A DNA stretch of 64,000 nucleotides from an uncultured Desulfosarcina sp. (GTDB lineage Bacteria; Desulfobacterota; Desulfobacteria; Desulfobacterales; Desulfosarcinaceae), in contig NZ_OY764190.1 of assembly GCF_963668215.1 (NCBI RefSeq), positions 2,480,001 through 2,544,000 on the forward strand. The letters are read 5' to 3'. Every line of letters begins with the position of its first letter. Position 1 is the first letter of the stretch. Positions 8,823-17,533 of this stretch are shown here, one piece after another. Under the pieces are notes generated by a model. The model did not search any database and was not told the DNA's origin. It was given only the letters and a program-made list of their open reading frames with translations. The position numbers were made by a program, and so were the translations under genes.

Positions 8823-9435
8823 ATGCGCTCGGCAGAGCGCGTCCACTTGGAGGTGTAACTCCTCTACACGCACGTCAGGGGGAGCGTTGGCTTGCGATAT
8901 CGCGAGGTGTTGTGGGGAGGAATCAGCAGGCAAAGCGCTATCCCGACGAACAGGGATCGAATACGAGGCAATCATGCCGGATGAGGCGTCAAATATGCCT
9001 AAAATCCGATACCTGACCGGAAGGCCTGGGTGTAGATGCGGCAGGCATAAGCGTGAAGGTGGGGTGCATTACCCCCGGGGAGATCTTTTCGCCTGCATTG
9101 TGCTACCGGGGTTGTGAGGCGTCGGGATGGGCGCCGCCATCATGGCCGAGGGAAGGGGGCGGATTCCCCGAGAGCAGGCCGATGGTGCGACAAGCGTCAC
9201 GGCCGCGGTCGTGAACTGCCTTGCAAACGTGCTTGGCAATCGGCCACCAACGGTCGCGGACCTTGGTGGAACAGTGGTGCCTCGCACATGAATCGGCATT
9301 TTCCAAAAGCTACTTTGATAGTGTCACTGCTGGATCAACTGCATAGACTTTAACTTACGATGTGAACCGCCGTGGTATGTGAACTTTACGCCCGGTGGTG
9401 TGAGAGAGGGTGGGTGACCCTCCCCCCTACTCTAT
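8823..9435 (+). mobile_element. ORF-less group IIC intron
   Basis: The 5' end ATGCGCTCGGCAGAGCGCGT aligns by eye with the group IIC start GTGYGCCCGGC..., but with A instead of G at position 1. Domain I landmarks (ATCGCGAGGTGTTGTGG, CAAAGCGC, TACGAGGCAAT) and a segment like TTACCCCCGGGGAGATCT follow. Domain V is at about 9364-9402 (GAACCGCCG...CGGTGGTGTG). Domain VI ends CCTACTCTAT at 9435, with a candidate branch A at 9429. At 613 nt there is no room for a reverse transcriptase, and no maturase motif is visible. It begins four bases after the T tract of the porin terminator, the site class IIC introns typically invade. Confidence 0.85.
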
Positions 9436-9636
9436 CCTATTTCTCAATAACCGTCTGCAAAAGAGTGATGAAATGCAATCTTCAGTGTAAATACCAGGGA
9501 ATATCACTTCCCAAATATAAAGCTTGGGCGGACCGGGTTGTTGTGTCCAGATGCTTATGCCATCTGTGACAAAATAGTTGTGGGCTTTGATCTCGGTCCT
9601 TAAGGGTTGCTTACCAAGTTAGCCAGGCCAAATGAT

Positions 9637-11376
9637 TTAGGGCTTATTGACGATTAAATCAAAAGCAATAATCTTGCTTAAGGCATCCGTCAAGATGATC
9701 GAACCCTCCTTAACCACTACGGTCGTAACCAATTCATCCAAACCGTCGTTGTCAAAATCCCCGACGACAAAATCGCTGATCCTGCCCTTGAATTCCTGGG
9801 TTTTCCATTTGGAGGCCAGCGCTAATCCGTTCCATTCCATGCATTGGATCCATCCGCTTTTGAAGCTCCTGAAACTTTGAAGCATGTTGCGGGCAAGTTC
9901 ACTATGATTGGCCACCATAACTTCCGCTTTGCCGTCCCGATCGATGTCAGTGATTCTAACACGCAAAGGAAAATACTGTTTGTTTTCCCGGTCCGGCTCA
10001 ACCTTAGGCAGTAAAAAGTAAGACATGTTACCACCAGTGCGGTCACTGTCTTTGTAAATAACTTGATCGCCATTTCCATAAATACGCAGGCGATCTTCCG
10101 GTGAATAAGCGACAAGAACACTATTTCCGGTATGGGTGACATCGCCGTAGTCTGCTCCGATGATATTGGCTTTTCCGCCTCCAAGTAACTTGGTTTTGGG
10201 AACAATGCCATCATCCTGCCATTGCATTTCAAAAAGCGGGTTCGCAAAAATGGAACTTTCCGCAGCCCGTTGGCGTTGGCCCAGTAAAATCATACCGCGG
10301 TCGGTAGTTTTTGTGAGGCGGTAGAACCAATTGTTGCCTTTGCCTATTTGTTGGTAATCGGTTCCGTTGTATTCAAGTACAATTGAATTCACGATACTGC
10401 GTCTGGATTCCAGGCCGGTAATATAAATTTCCGGCGTACCGTTGCCATTCAAATCTCCGATATCGACACTGATATAGCTCCCCATTTTTGTTATAGCGGT
10501 TTCGGATTCCTTCATCAACCGACCGTTTTCAAACTGATAGATAGCAATCATGTTTTCGGTAGCAAGGACGGTTTCCATTTTTCCGTCATTGTCCACGTCG
10601 CCAATATCTATTCCGGAAATCAGGGTATTGAAGTTGCGACTTCGCCAGAAATTTTGCCTTCCTGCGGCGGTTGTGCCAGCAGTCGGAGCAACCACAAAAT
10701 CCGGGTTGGGCGCCTGGTAGGGTTGCCCGGCGATGGGGACCTGATTTTCGCTCTGGACTCCGGACTGCAAAAGTTTCTCCGGATGCATGCGGGGATCATA
10801 GGCTTGCTGTGTCGGCTGTTGCTGGACCGGTTGGGAGGGTGCAGTGCCTGACTGGGCGGCCGGTGCAGCGACCGGGCGCCGGGCGACCTGGCGCCCGAAG
10901 ACCTTGGCATTGATATTGGTGGCAAACTCGTTGATCTTGGGAATCACTTCGCCCATGCCGCGTGTCTGGGCGAAGAAGGGCAGCGGTTCCTGCTGCCCGC
11001 TGACATCCACCATCCTGGCATCGATACTGACGCTTTCGCCGAAGACGGTCAGGCTGCCGAACAAAACGTAATCGGCCTTGAGTTTACCGCCGGCCAGCAG
11101 GGCGCGGCTCTCGCCGTCGAAACCCTCGATGGATTCAAAGGCGGCCTTGGTTTCGTTTTTATTGATCACTTCTACCTTGTCTTTCCAGGCCAGCCGCGAC
11201 CCGAGCATGTCCAGGATGCCCTCCTGGAGGAAGGTCAGGTCCTTTTCGGCGTGCATGTCGAAGGGCAGGATGGCGACGCGGGAGGGGGCGGCGAGGACGG
11301 GAGCGGACATGAAAATCAGCAGGGTGACAATGAGCAAAATGATACTTCGTGCAGCCGTATTGTTCTGAATCTTCAA
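9637..11376 (-). CDS. Secreted FG-GAP/VCBS-repeat protein with TolB-like N-terminal domain
   Basis: A 579-residue exported protein. A signal peptide (to about residue 29) is followed by a domain starting VAILPFDMH, like the N-terminal domains of TolB/CsgG-type proteins (residues 31-165), and a Gln/Pro-rich linker (about 170-215). The C-terminal half carries Asp-rich calcium-binding-type FG-GAP repeats (GDVDNDGK, GDLNGNGT, DIDRDGK, GDFDNDGLDE), which usually form a beta-propeller. AGGAG precedes the ATG. A periplasmic or surface binding role is likely; the ligand is unknown. It is convergent with the porin/intron unit. Confidence 0.8.
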   Translation of the reverse strand: MKIQNNTAARSIILLIVTLLIFMSAPVLAAPSRVAILPFDMHAEKDLTFLQEGILDMLGSRLAWKDKVEVINKNETKAAFESIEGFDGESRALLAGGKLKADYVLFGSLTVFGESVSIDARMVDVSGQQEPLPFFAQTRGMGEVIPKINEFATNINAKVFGRQVARRPVAAPAAQSGTAPSQPVQQQPTQQAYDPRMHPEKLLQSGVQSENQVPIAGQPYQAPNPDFVVAPTAGTTAAGRQNFWRSRNFNTLISGIDIGDVDNDGKMETVLATENMIAIYQFENGRLMKESETAITKMGSYISVDIGDLNGNGTPEIYITGLESRRSIVNSIVLEYNGTDYQQIGKGNNWFYRLTKTTDRGMILLGQRQRAAESSIFANPLFEMQWQDDGIVPKTKLLGGGKANIIGADYGDVTHTGNSVLVAYSPEDRLRIYGNGDQVIYKDSDRTGGNMSYFLLPKVEPDRENKQYFPLRVRITDIDRDGKAEVMVANHSELARNMLQSFRSFKSGWIQCMEWNGLALASKWKTQEFKGRISDFVVGDFDNDGLDELVTTVVVKEGSIILTDALSKIIAFDLIVNKP

Positions 11377-11423
11377 GGGTATCTCCTGTATCTGATAGTG
11401 AGGACTGAGATGGAAAGGTTATA

Positions 11424-11490
11424 AATTCCAAATCACAATATCCAAATTCCAAATAAATTCCAAATCACAAATTCAAAATTCCAAATGCGG
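11424..11490. repeat. AT-rich dispersed repeat, copy 2 (one arm)
   Basis: Repeated AATTCCAAATCACAA / AATTCCAAATAAATTCC units lie upstream of the FG-GAP gene. Only one arm of the inverted repeat seen in other copies is present. Confidence 0.65.
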
Positions 11491-11504
11491 GCGGATCGGA
11501 ATTC

Positions 11505-11904
11505 CTATTTTGATTTTTCCAATATGCTCGAAAGTATCTTTTTTATTTCTAAAGCTTCTTTCATTAAGTTTTGAGCATTATCATTGTTTAATTGATTGGT
11601 TTCATCAATAAGCCTGAGCCAATAGGCGCTCTCTTTGGCTTCCTTCCGGCTGATCTTAATCCGCATTAAAAAGTCTTTTTTGCTTAATGCTTCATTGGCT
11701 TCCCGGTAGTTTGCACCCACCGAACCCGACGATTTGATCAGTTGCTTACCGTCATCAATATTCGCAATTGTTTAAGGCAAGGTCTTTACAAAAAGTCGAA
11801 CTGATTTTGCGAATTGGAAGGTCCTTTCTTCGAGGTCATAAGGCTTATTGGTATGATGCATCAATTCTGATCCATACCATGGGTTTTTCAATTTCGTCGA
11901 TCAT
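11505..11904 (-). pseudogene. Broken four-helix-bundle protein (23S rRNA intervening-sequence type)
   Basis: An intact C-terminal part (VGANYREANEALSKKDF...) matches the small four-helix-bundle family usually about 120 residues long. Upstream in the same frame FAKSVRLFVKTLP is followed by TAA and then TIANIDDGKQLIKSSG, so one lysine-like codon has become a stop (around 11773). Further up, MIDEIEKPMVWIRIDAS starting at 11904 (after TAGGA) joins only by a one-base shift to the frame reading YDLEERTFQ. One frameshift plus one nonsense change make the gene nonfunctional, unless these are sequencing errors. The family's biological role is unclear. Confidence 0.75.
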
Positions 11905-11924
11905 TCCTATTAGAAATGAAATCA

Positions 11925-12018
11925 CAAATACCAATGATTAAATTCCAAATAAATCCCAATTCCCAATATCGAAACAAAGGACCATGCTAATCTGTGTTTT
12001 GGGATTTGTTATTTTGAT
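11925..12018. repeat. AT-rich dispersed repeat, copy 3
   Basis: ATTAAATTCCAAATAAATCC and a following TTTTGGGATTTGTTATTTTG arm surround a short centre, CGAAACAAAGGACCATGC, that is nearly repeated in copy 4. Confidence 0.65.
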
Positions 12019-12155
12019 GAAACATACTGTTCATTCTCTCTTTTACGGCTTGATCGATTTTTTCAAGCGAGATTGCCTTCATTCCAGGTTTATGAAGTTT
12101 CCCGAATATTTCGTCCACATTTTTCAGGACAGAGCTGGCGATAGCTTCAGCATCT

Positions 12156-12572
12156 TCAGTGGCGCATCGATTGTGTTGGGTAAAGCGTAACATCTATATG
12201 CTTTTGAAAAAGAAAAAAGTCGTTATCGTTCGTTAAAACGGACATCCCATGCTGAACAGCAGCCGCACAAATGAGAAAGTCCGTGTTGGAACCTTGGATG
12301 CCATTCGAACGGCAGGTTGTGAAAAATTTGGCCGCGAGTTCAAAGTCATCCGGCGTATGTTTTAGATCAGAGAACGCCCCCAATGTGTTCCTGAGTTTTA
12401 CAAACTGAGCTTCCGATTTTACACCTGACAAAATTTCCTGCCGGATGGCTCCCATCATTTGAACACGACCGTCAACAATCAGGTCGTTCAAGGCGTTTAC
12501 TTCAGGTCCTGCTGTTTGGTTCTTTCTGCGTAGAGCGAGAGACCAAATGCAGGTGTCGACAATCACTTTCAC
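12156..12572 (-). CDS. vapC: PIN-domain toxin, VapC family
   Basis: A 138-residue PIN-domain ribonuclease-like protein beginning MKVIVDTCIWSLAL. The acidic residues typical of PIN sites are visible: Asp6 in VDTC, a Glu in RQEILSG, Asp in NTDFLICAAA and Asp in TNDNDFF. VapC toxins cleave RNA (often tRNA) when freed from the antitoxin. The start is GTG at 12572, overlapping the TAG of vapB by one base, which gives tight translational coupling. The family is often linked to mobile DNA, and this module is flanked by repeats. Confidence 0.88.
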   Translation of the reverse strand: MKVIVDTCIWSLALRRKNQTAGPEVNALNDLIVDGRVQMMGAIRQEILSGVKSEAQFVKLRNTLGAFSDLKHTPDDFELAAKFFTTCRSNGIQGSNTDFLICAAAVQHGMSVLTNDNDFFLFQKHIDVTLYPTQSMRH

Positions 12573-12772
12573 TATTCAACGTTCCGCTGGGCTTTGTAAT
12601 CGTAATCTGGATCGAAATCGATTTTGCCAAACAATTTTATAATTTCAATCTGTTTGCGACGTTGGATGTACTCTTTCAATGCCTCTGTGACAACGGCTTT
12701 CTTTGTTTTCAATCCACTAATTTTCTTGGCCTCGTTAATTAATTGGTCGTCTATGGCAAGGTTTGTTGGCAT
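12572..12772 (-). CDS. vapB: Antitoxin, VapB family
   Basis: A 66-residue protein (MPTNLAIDDQLINEAKKISG...) with the ribbon-helix-helix type N-terminus, the KTKKAVVTEALKEYI helix and an acidic tail (FDPDYDY) that would bind the VapC active site. The start at 12772 follows AAGGAG; a longer in-frame start lacks such a site. By family analogy the VapBC complex would repress its own promoter just upstream. Confidence 0.88.
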   Translation of the reverse strand: MPTNLAIDDQLINEAKKISGLKTKKAVVTEALKEYIQRRKQIEIIKLFGKIDFDPDYDYKAQRNVE

Positions 12773-12858
12773 TTTGCACTCCTTTTTTACACAAAAACTT
12801 ACACATAAAGACCTTGAAGTCAATAATTGTTACCTATCTTAATTTTTTCCTCAAAATT

Positions 12859-13017
12859 GTAAGCGTTCACAGGGTACCGCATCTGCTTTGTTCCCGGGCA
12901 CTTGAAGTATGACCAATACGTCGGCGTGCCCGGCGCCTCACATCTGCGGCACCCTGTAAACGCTTACTGATCAGGCAGTTGCAGCACATTAGGCATCTCA
13001 ACCCTGTGAACGCGTAC
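12859..13017. mobile_element. 159-bp MITE with IS66-type ends and perfect 8-bp target duplication
   Basis: The terminal inverted repeats GTAAGCGTTCACAGGGT (12859-12875) and ACCCTGTGAACGCGTAC (13001-13017) match at 16 of 17 positions. The flanking octamers are identical: TCAAAATT at 12851-12858 and 13018-13025. GTAAGCG ends and an 8-bp duplication are features of the IS66 family. No transposase fits inside. An additional inverted copy of the end (CACCCTGTAAACGCTTAC) lies internally, ending at 12967. Confidence 0.85.
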
Positions 13018-13044
13018 TCAAAATTTAATTCACCACCTTCGGGT

Positions 13045-13195
13045 TAAACAGGAAATCACAAGTAACGATAATCAAATTGCAAATAAACTCCAAATCTCAA
13101 TATCGAAACAAAGGTCCAAGCGGTCTGTGTTTGAGATTTGATTATTGGAATTTATTTGATATTTGTGTTTTGGGATTTGTTATTTATAAATTACA
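13045..13195. repeat. AT-rich dispersed inverted repeat, copy 4
   Basis: A left arm with ATCAAATTGCAAATAAACTCC and a right arm with TTATTGGAATTTATTTGA around CGAAACAAAGGTCCAAGCGG. It lies just downstream of the gatB stop codon. Confidence 0.7.
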
Positions 13196-13197
13196 TT

Positions 13198-14625
13198 TCA
13201 TCCCAGCTTCTTCCCCAATATCTCATTCACCACCTTCGGATTGGCCTTTCCCTTGGTTGCCTTCATCACCTGACCAACGAAAAATCCCATGAGTTTTTTC
13301 TGTCCGCCCCGATAGCGTTCGACCTCGTCCGGATTGTCGGTAAGAATTTTGTCCACAATGGGATCGATGGCCGACGAATCAGAGACCTGCACCAGCCCTT
13401 TTTCTTCCACAATGGTCTTGGCCGTCTTCCCGGTCTCGGCCATGGTTTCGAAAACCGTTTTGGCGATTTTGCCGCTGATCACATCCTTGTCCATCAATAC
13501 CAGTAGCCCTGACAAATTTTCGGGGGAGACCGGTGATGCGGTAATGTCCAGGCCTTTGGCGTTAAGCAGGCCCAGCAATTCAGCCATGATCCAGTTGGCC
13601 ACCGGTTTGGGCTTATCGAAATAAGCCAGGCAGGCTTCGAAGTAGTCGGCCAGTTCACGGCTGGCGGTCAGCACCCGGGCATCGGCCGCCGGCAGATCGA
13701 AGGCTGTTTCATAGCGGGCCTTGCGCTCACCGGGCAGTTCCGGCATCTCCTTTTTCATGCGGTCGACCCAGTCCTCGTCGATCACCAGGGGCAGCAGGTC
13801 CGGATCGGGGAAGTAGCGGTAATCGTGGGCATCTTCTTTGCCCCGCATGGAAACGGTGCGGCCCGTGTCGGGCTGCCATAACCGAGTCTCCTGGACCACC
13901 TTGCCGCCGTCCAGCAGGACTTCCTTCTGGCGGGCGATTTCGTAAAGGATTCCTTTCTCCACATGCCTGAAAGAATTGAGGTTTTTGATTTCGGTGCGGG
14001 TGCCGAGCTCGGTTGAGCCGGCGGGCATGATCGAAACGTTGGCGTCGCAGCGGAAGCTGCCTTCCTCCATGTTACCGTCGCTGATGTCCAGGTAGCGCAG
14101 GATGGAACGCAACTGACGCAGGTATTCGCCAGCGGCCTCGGGACTGCGGATATCCGGCTCGCTGACGATTTCCATCAGCGGCACGCCGGTACGGTTCAGA
14201 TCCACGCGGCTTATGGGGCGGTCCGGGTCGTGGATGAGCTTGCCGGCATCTTCTTCCATGTGAATACGGGTGATGCCAATGCGCAGCGTCTGATCGTCGA
14301 CTTCGATTTCCAGATGGCCGTTTGTAGCAATGGGCAGTTCGTACTGGGAGATCTGATAGCCTTTGGGCAGATCCGGGTAAAAATAGTTCTTGCGGGCGAA
14401 CCTGCTTGTTTTTTCTACGGTGCAATGGGTGGCCAGCGCCATTTTGATGGTGTAGTCCACCACTTTTCTGTTCAGTACCGGCAGTACGCCGGGCATGCCC
14501 AGGCATACGGGACAGGTGTGGGTGTTGGGCGGCGCACCGAAGGCGGTGGAGCAGCCGCAGAAAATTTTGGTCCGGGTTTTGAGCTGGGCGTGGACTTCAA
14601 GTCCGATGACGGGGGTGAATTCCAT
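13198..14625 (-). CDS. gatB: Asp-tRNA(Asn)/Glu-tRNA(Gln) amidotransferase subunit B
   Basis: A 475-residue GatB. The start [20 protein letters not shown], the zinc cysteines (CGCSTAF...CPVCLG), the kinase-like core ([35 protein letters not shown]) and the C-terminal YqeY-like tail ([13 protein letters not shown]) are all present. With GatA and GatC it phosphorylates and amidates Glu-tRNA(Gln) or Asp-tRNA(Asn). Neither gatA nor gatC is adjacent. The ribosome site is weak. With gltX and tRNA-Gln nearby, it points to the indirect route for Gln-tRNA. Confidence 0.96.
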   Translation of the reverse strand: MEFTPVIGLEVHAQLKTRTKIFCGCSTAFGAPPNTHTCPVCLGMPGVLPVLNRKVVDYTIKMALATHCTVEKTSRFARKNYFYPDLPKGYQISQYELPIATNGHLEIEVDDQTLRIGITRIHMEEDAGKLIHDPDRPISRVDLNRTGVPLMEIVSEPDIRSPEAAGEYLRQLRSILRYLDISDGNMEEGSFRCDANVSIMPAGSTELGTRTEIKNLNSFRHVEKGILYEIARQKEVLLDGGKVVQETRLWQPDTGRTVSMRGKEDAHDYRYFPDPDLLPLVIDEDWVDRMKKEMPELPGERKARYETAFDLPAADARVLTASRELADYFEACLAYFDKPKPVANWIMAELLGLLNAKGLDITASPVSPENLSGLLVLMDKDVISGKIAKTVFETMAETGKTAKTIVEEKGLVQVSDSSAIDPIVDKILTDNPDEVERYRGGQKKLMGFFVGQVMKATKGKANPKVVNEILGKKLG

Positions 14626-14681
14626 GGGTAACGTTCTGTATTCTTTTTTGTTATCGAAAGTTTTGGTTGAATCGTCCCATT

Positions 14682-14750
14682 GTAGGAGCGGCTTCCAGCC
14701 GCGATCATTTTCTTGCGTCCGATTCTATCGCGGCTGGAAGCCGCTCCTAC
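14682..14750. repeat. REP hairpin (GTAGGAGCGGCTTCCAGCC family), best copy
   Basis: Near-perfect arms read from GTAGGAGCGGCTTCCAGCCG to its exact complement ending CCGCTCCTAC, with a loop of about 20 bases. It lies upstream of gatB. Confidence 0.85.
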
Positions 14751-14912
14751 GCCAATCTGAGAGTGAACTCGCCGATATGGACAATGCTCCGCATAGGTAT
14801 CACCTACCAAAAGGATTGTAAAGTATGGGTTGGTAAGGGTTCGGGCGGTTCCATGGTTGTATGCGGTGGCTTCTGGCAAGGCCATCATTTTAGCGTTATG
14901 CAATCGGAATTG
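14751..14912. other. Intergenic DNA without recognised features
   Basis: No gene, hairpin or promoter that I can support lies between the REP hairpin and the next AT-rich repeat. Confidence 0.4.
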
Positions 14913-15120
14913 GAAAATCCCAAATTCCAATGTCCAAATTCCAAATAAATCCCAAATTCGAAATATCAAACAGGAGAGCCCCCAAGCAATTCCGATGAGA
15001 GTGAATTCCGGCCGTAATTTTGTCGCTCGTCGTGGCTGTACGCCCCAAAGTTTGTACTGCCCGTTTGAGATTTGAACATTGGGATTTATTTGCAATTTGG
15101 GTTTTGTTTATTGGAATTTC
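14913..15120. repeat. AT-rich dispersed inverted repeat, copy 5 (with insert)
   Basis: The left arm (AATTCCAATGTCCAAATTCC) and right arm (ATTGGGATTTATTTGCAATT) are separated by about 100 bases of more GC-rich DNA, longer than in other copies. The remaining DNA up to 15398 shows no gene and must hold the promoter of the symporter operon. Confidence 0.7.
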
Positions 15121-15398
15121 GCCCAATGGGGCATCCGTAGGTAAAAAACGTACTTGCCATCAGTCAAACTCGCACCTTCCGGTCGGTTCCCCCAACCACA
15201 GCAAAATCGGCATGCGGCCGATGGAATTATGACGGTTCCTTTAGTAAACATCATTCAGTAAATCAGCTTTTATCCATCCTCTATAGAATCTGTTCTTTTT
15301 TAACAGGCTTCAGGGCCAAGTGTAGAAGTGGTCATATTTTCAAGGGCCGGTGCCGGTGCATCTGCCTCAACGCATCAACTTTGCAAAGGAGATCTGAC

Positions 15399-15686
15399 AT
15401 GAAGGAGAAACTGTATCGAAAAGAGATCTGGATTACCGTGATCTTTTCTGTCCTGTTGTTGCTCATGGGGCATTGCGCATCGATTTTTGTGCTTTTCCCC
15501 GGGCTTCAGACCGGCACCATGTGGGGTTTCCCCATCCAGTATATCATTCCCATTCTGCTGGGATGGTTCGGCATGGCCGTTGTCTGCCTGATTATGACCC
15601 TGGTCTGCAACAAGTTCGACGATGAAATGGAAGCGTTGGCCGCACAGACCGATAAAGAAAAAATCACTGTCCAGGATAAGGAATAA
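15399..15686 (+). CDS. Small membrane protein, partner of the sodium:solute symporter
   Basis: A 95-residue protein with two hydrophobic segments (about 11-35 and 45-70) and a charged C-terminal tail. It lies nine bases upstream of the symporter and has the size and position of the DUF485/DUF4212-like small subunits that accompany acetate-type symporters. The start at 15399 follows AAAGGAGATCTGAC. The partner role is inferred from operon and topology. Confidence 0.7.
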   Translation: MKEKLYRKEIWITVIFSVLLLLMGHCASIFVLFPGLQTGTMWGFPIQYIIPILLGWFGMAVVCLIMTLVCNKFDDEMEALAAQTDKEKITVQDKE

Positions 15687-15695
15687 GGGGGGGAT

Positions 15696-17330
15696 ATGCC
15701 AGCAGAATATGCCTTAAGCAATGTATGGGTCGGTATCGGCGTCGTTTTCGTTCTTTTTGTGATTTTTTACGGCGTGGGCTATATGGCCAGCCGCAAGACG
15801 GCCAGTGACGAAGATTTCTACGCCGCCGGTTTCTCCATCGGGCCGGTGACCAACGGTCTGGGGATGGCGGCCACCTGGGCCAGCCTGGCCACCTTTCTGG
15901 GCGTCATCGCCCTGATCCAGAAATTGCAGGTGCCCTTCGTCTACCTGTGGATTCAGTGGGCCATTTCCATCCCGCTGCTGACCCTGCTGTACGGGACCAG
16001 CCTGCGGCGCATGAAGGCCTTTACACCGGCTACCTTTATCAAGGCCCGCTACGGCAAGGGATCGACGATCATGATCGTCTGCTGGATGGTGCTGATCATG
16101 GTCATGTACGCCCTGGGCCAGATGATCGGCCTGGGCCGGGCTTTCGAACTGCTCTTCGGCGTGCCTTACAACACGGCCCTGGTCGTGGCCGGTCTGGCCA
16201 CCGTGGGCTTCATCACCCTGGGGGGTATGTACGGGGCCTCGTACAACGCCGCCTTTCAGATGGTGGTCATGACCATCGCCATGGTCGTGCCCATGGGCGC
16301 CATCATGAAAGCCATGGGATCATCGGGCTGGTGGTTCCCGCCTCTGGCATACGGCGACATGGTTCCCAGCATGCTGAGCAAGATCCCCACCTTTTTCGAC
16401 ATGAAATACGATTTTCGCTGGTATTTCGCCCTGATCCCGGCATTTACCCTGGGACCCGTGGCACTGCCGCATCTGGCCATGCGCGTGTTTACCTCTTCCA
16501 GTGTGAAAAGCGCCCGCTGGGCCGTGGTCTGGTTCACCATTTTCCTGGGGTTGCTGTTCTCGGGAACCTACGTGGCCGGTTTTGCCGGCAACTACTTCAC
16601 CGCTGTCACCGGTCGTGAAATCGTCAAACCGGACCAGACGGTGTTGATCCTCAATGTGTTCTACAACCCAACGCTGGTGGCCGCCTTCGTTATGGGTGGC
16701 GCTCTGGCGGCAGGGCTTTCAACCATCGGCGGTAACCTCATGGCGATTGCCGGTCTGGTGGGCAACGACCTGTTGGGGATCATCGCCCCGAACCTGGAAA
16801 CCAAAAAGAAAGTGCGCTGGGGCTACGTGGCGCTGGCAATGGGCGGCGTGGCTGCCATCCTGCTGGCCTTCAAACCGCCCAAGTTCCTGGTCACCAGTAT
16901 CCTGTGGGCCTTCGGTCTGCTGGCCACCACGGCGACACCGGCCATCCTGTTGGGCGTCTGGTGGAAAGAGGCCAACAAGCTGGCCCTGATGATTTCCTCG
17001 CTCATCTGCGGGGTGATTTTCATCGTCATCTCCCCCCACGTGCTGCCCAGCATCTGTGTGGGCAAGGGACTGGTGGCGGCCCTGGGTATGTCCGGCGGCA
17101 TGGTGACCATTCCGCTGAGCTTCGCCATGTTCATCATTCTGTCCATCGTCTTCAACCGGATGTCGGCGCTGTCCGCCTACGCGCCCACCCTCGAAGATAA
17201 AAAGGTCATCGACCGCATCCACGGATGGGGTGAACACTACGAAGAGACCCGTTACAACGGCATTACCTTTCCGATCATCATTTCCATCGTCTGCCTGGCC
17301 GTGTTTATCTGGGGGCTGCAACCCTGGTAA
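15696..17330 (+). CDS. Sodium:solute symporter family transporter (ActP-like)
   Basis: A 544-residue inner-membrane transporter with about 13 predicted hydrophobic segments. SSS-family features include YMASRKTASDEDFYAAG after the first helix, the small-residue helix NGLGMAATWASLATFLG and GGALAAGLSTIGGNLM. These carriers couple Na+ or H+ to uptake of organic acids; the length and the small partner suggest a monocarboxylate such as acetate. AAGGGGGGGAT precedes the ATG. The substrate cannot be read from the sequence. Confidence 0.88.
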   Translation: MPAEYALSNVWVGIGVVFVLFVIFYGVGYMASRKTASDEDFYAAGFSIGPVTNGLGMAATWASLATFLGVIALIQKLQVPFVYLWIQWAISIPLLTLLYGTSLRRMKAFTPATFIKARYGKGSTIMIVCWMVLIMVMYALGQMIGLGRAFELLFGVPYNTALVVAGLATVGFITLGGMYGASYNAAFQMVVMTIAMVVPMGAIMKAMGSSGWWFPPLAYGDMVPSMLSKIPTFFDMKYDFRWYFALIPAFTLGPVALPHLAMRVFTSSSVKSARWAVVWFTIFLGLLFSGTYVAGFAGNYFTAVTGREIVKPDQTVLILNVFYNPTLVAAFVMGGALAAGLSTIGGNLMAIAGLVGNDLLGIIAPNLETKKKVRWGYVALAMGGVAAILLAFKPPKFLVTSILWAFGLLATTATPAILLGVWWKEANKLALMISSLICGVIFIVISPHVLPSICVGKGLVAALGMSGGMVTIPLSFAMFIILSIVFNRMSALSAYAPTLEDKKVIDRIHGWGEHYEETRYNGITFPIIISIVCLAVFIWGLQPW

Positions 17331-17360
17331 TCATGGAAAGGCGTTTCCACCCCTGGGGCT

Positions 17361-17382
17361 CCCCGGGCCGAAGGGCCCGGGG
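17361..17382 (+). terminator. GC-rich hairpin after the symporter gene
   Basis: The 9-bp stem CCCCGGGCC/GGCCCGGGG closes a GAAG loop. No T tract follows, so it may be an mRNA-end hairpin rather than a complete intrinsic terminator. Confidence 0.5.
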
Positions 17383-17420
17383 AACCCGCCGACAAATCGA
17401 ACGGTGAAGATTCATCTTTT

Positions 17421-17451
17421 AAGGGAGGCTTGGCCTCCCTTTGTACTTTTT
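17421..17451 (+). terminator. Second hairpin after the symporter gene
   Basis: The stem AAGGGAGGC/GCCTCCCTT has a TTG loop and is followed by TGTACTTTTT, a weak T-rich tail. Confidence 0.6.
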
Positions 17452-17533
17452 GAATTTGAAAGGCACCCATTCGATGGTATATAAATCCCAACATCTAAAA
17501 GCCTTCGGGTACCTCTCGCGCAAAGGAATGGCC

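Noticed and set aside
8731..9353. Several short open frames on both strands between the porin and the FG-GAP gene
   Set aside because: They lie inside the structured group II intron RNA and show no reverse transcriptase or other protein motif.
11987..12193. 68-codon minus-strand frame overlapping the end of vapC
   Set aside because: It reads as plausible helical protein, but it overlaps vapC by 38 bases, has no clear ribosome site and extends into an AT-rich repeat copy.
12859..13195. Repeats resembling a short CRISPR array
   Set aside because: The units are inverted, not direct, and unevenly spaced; the ends fit a transposon-derived element and an AT-rich hairpin. No cas genes are present.
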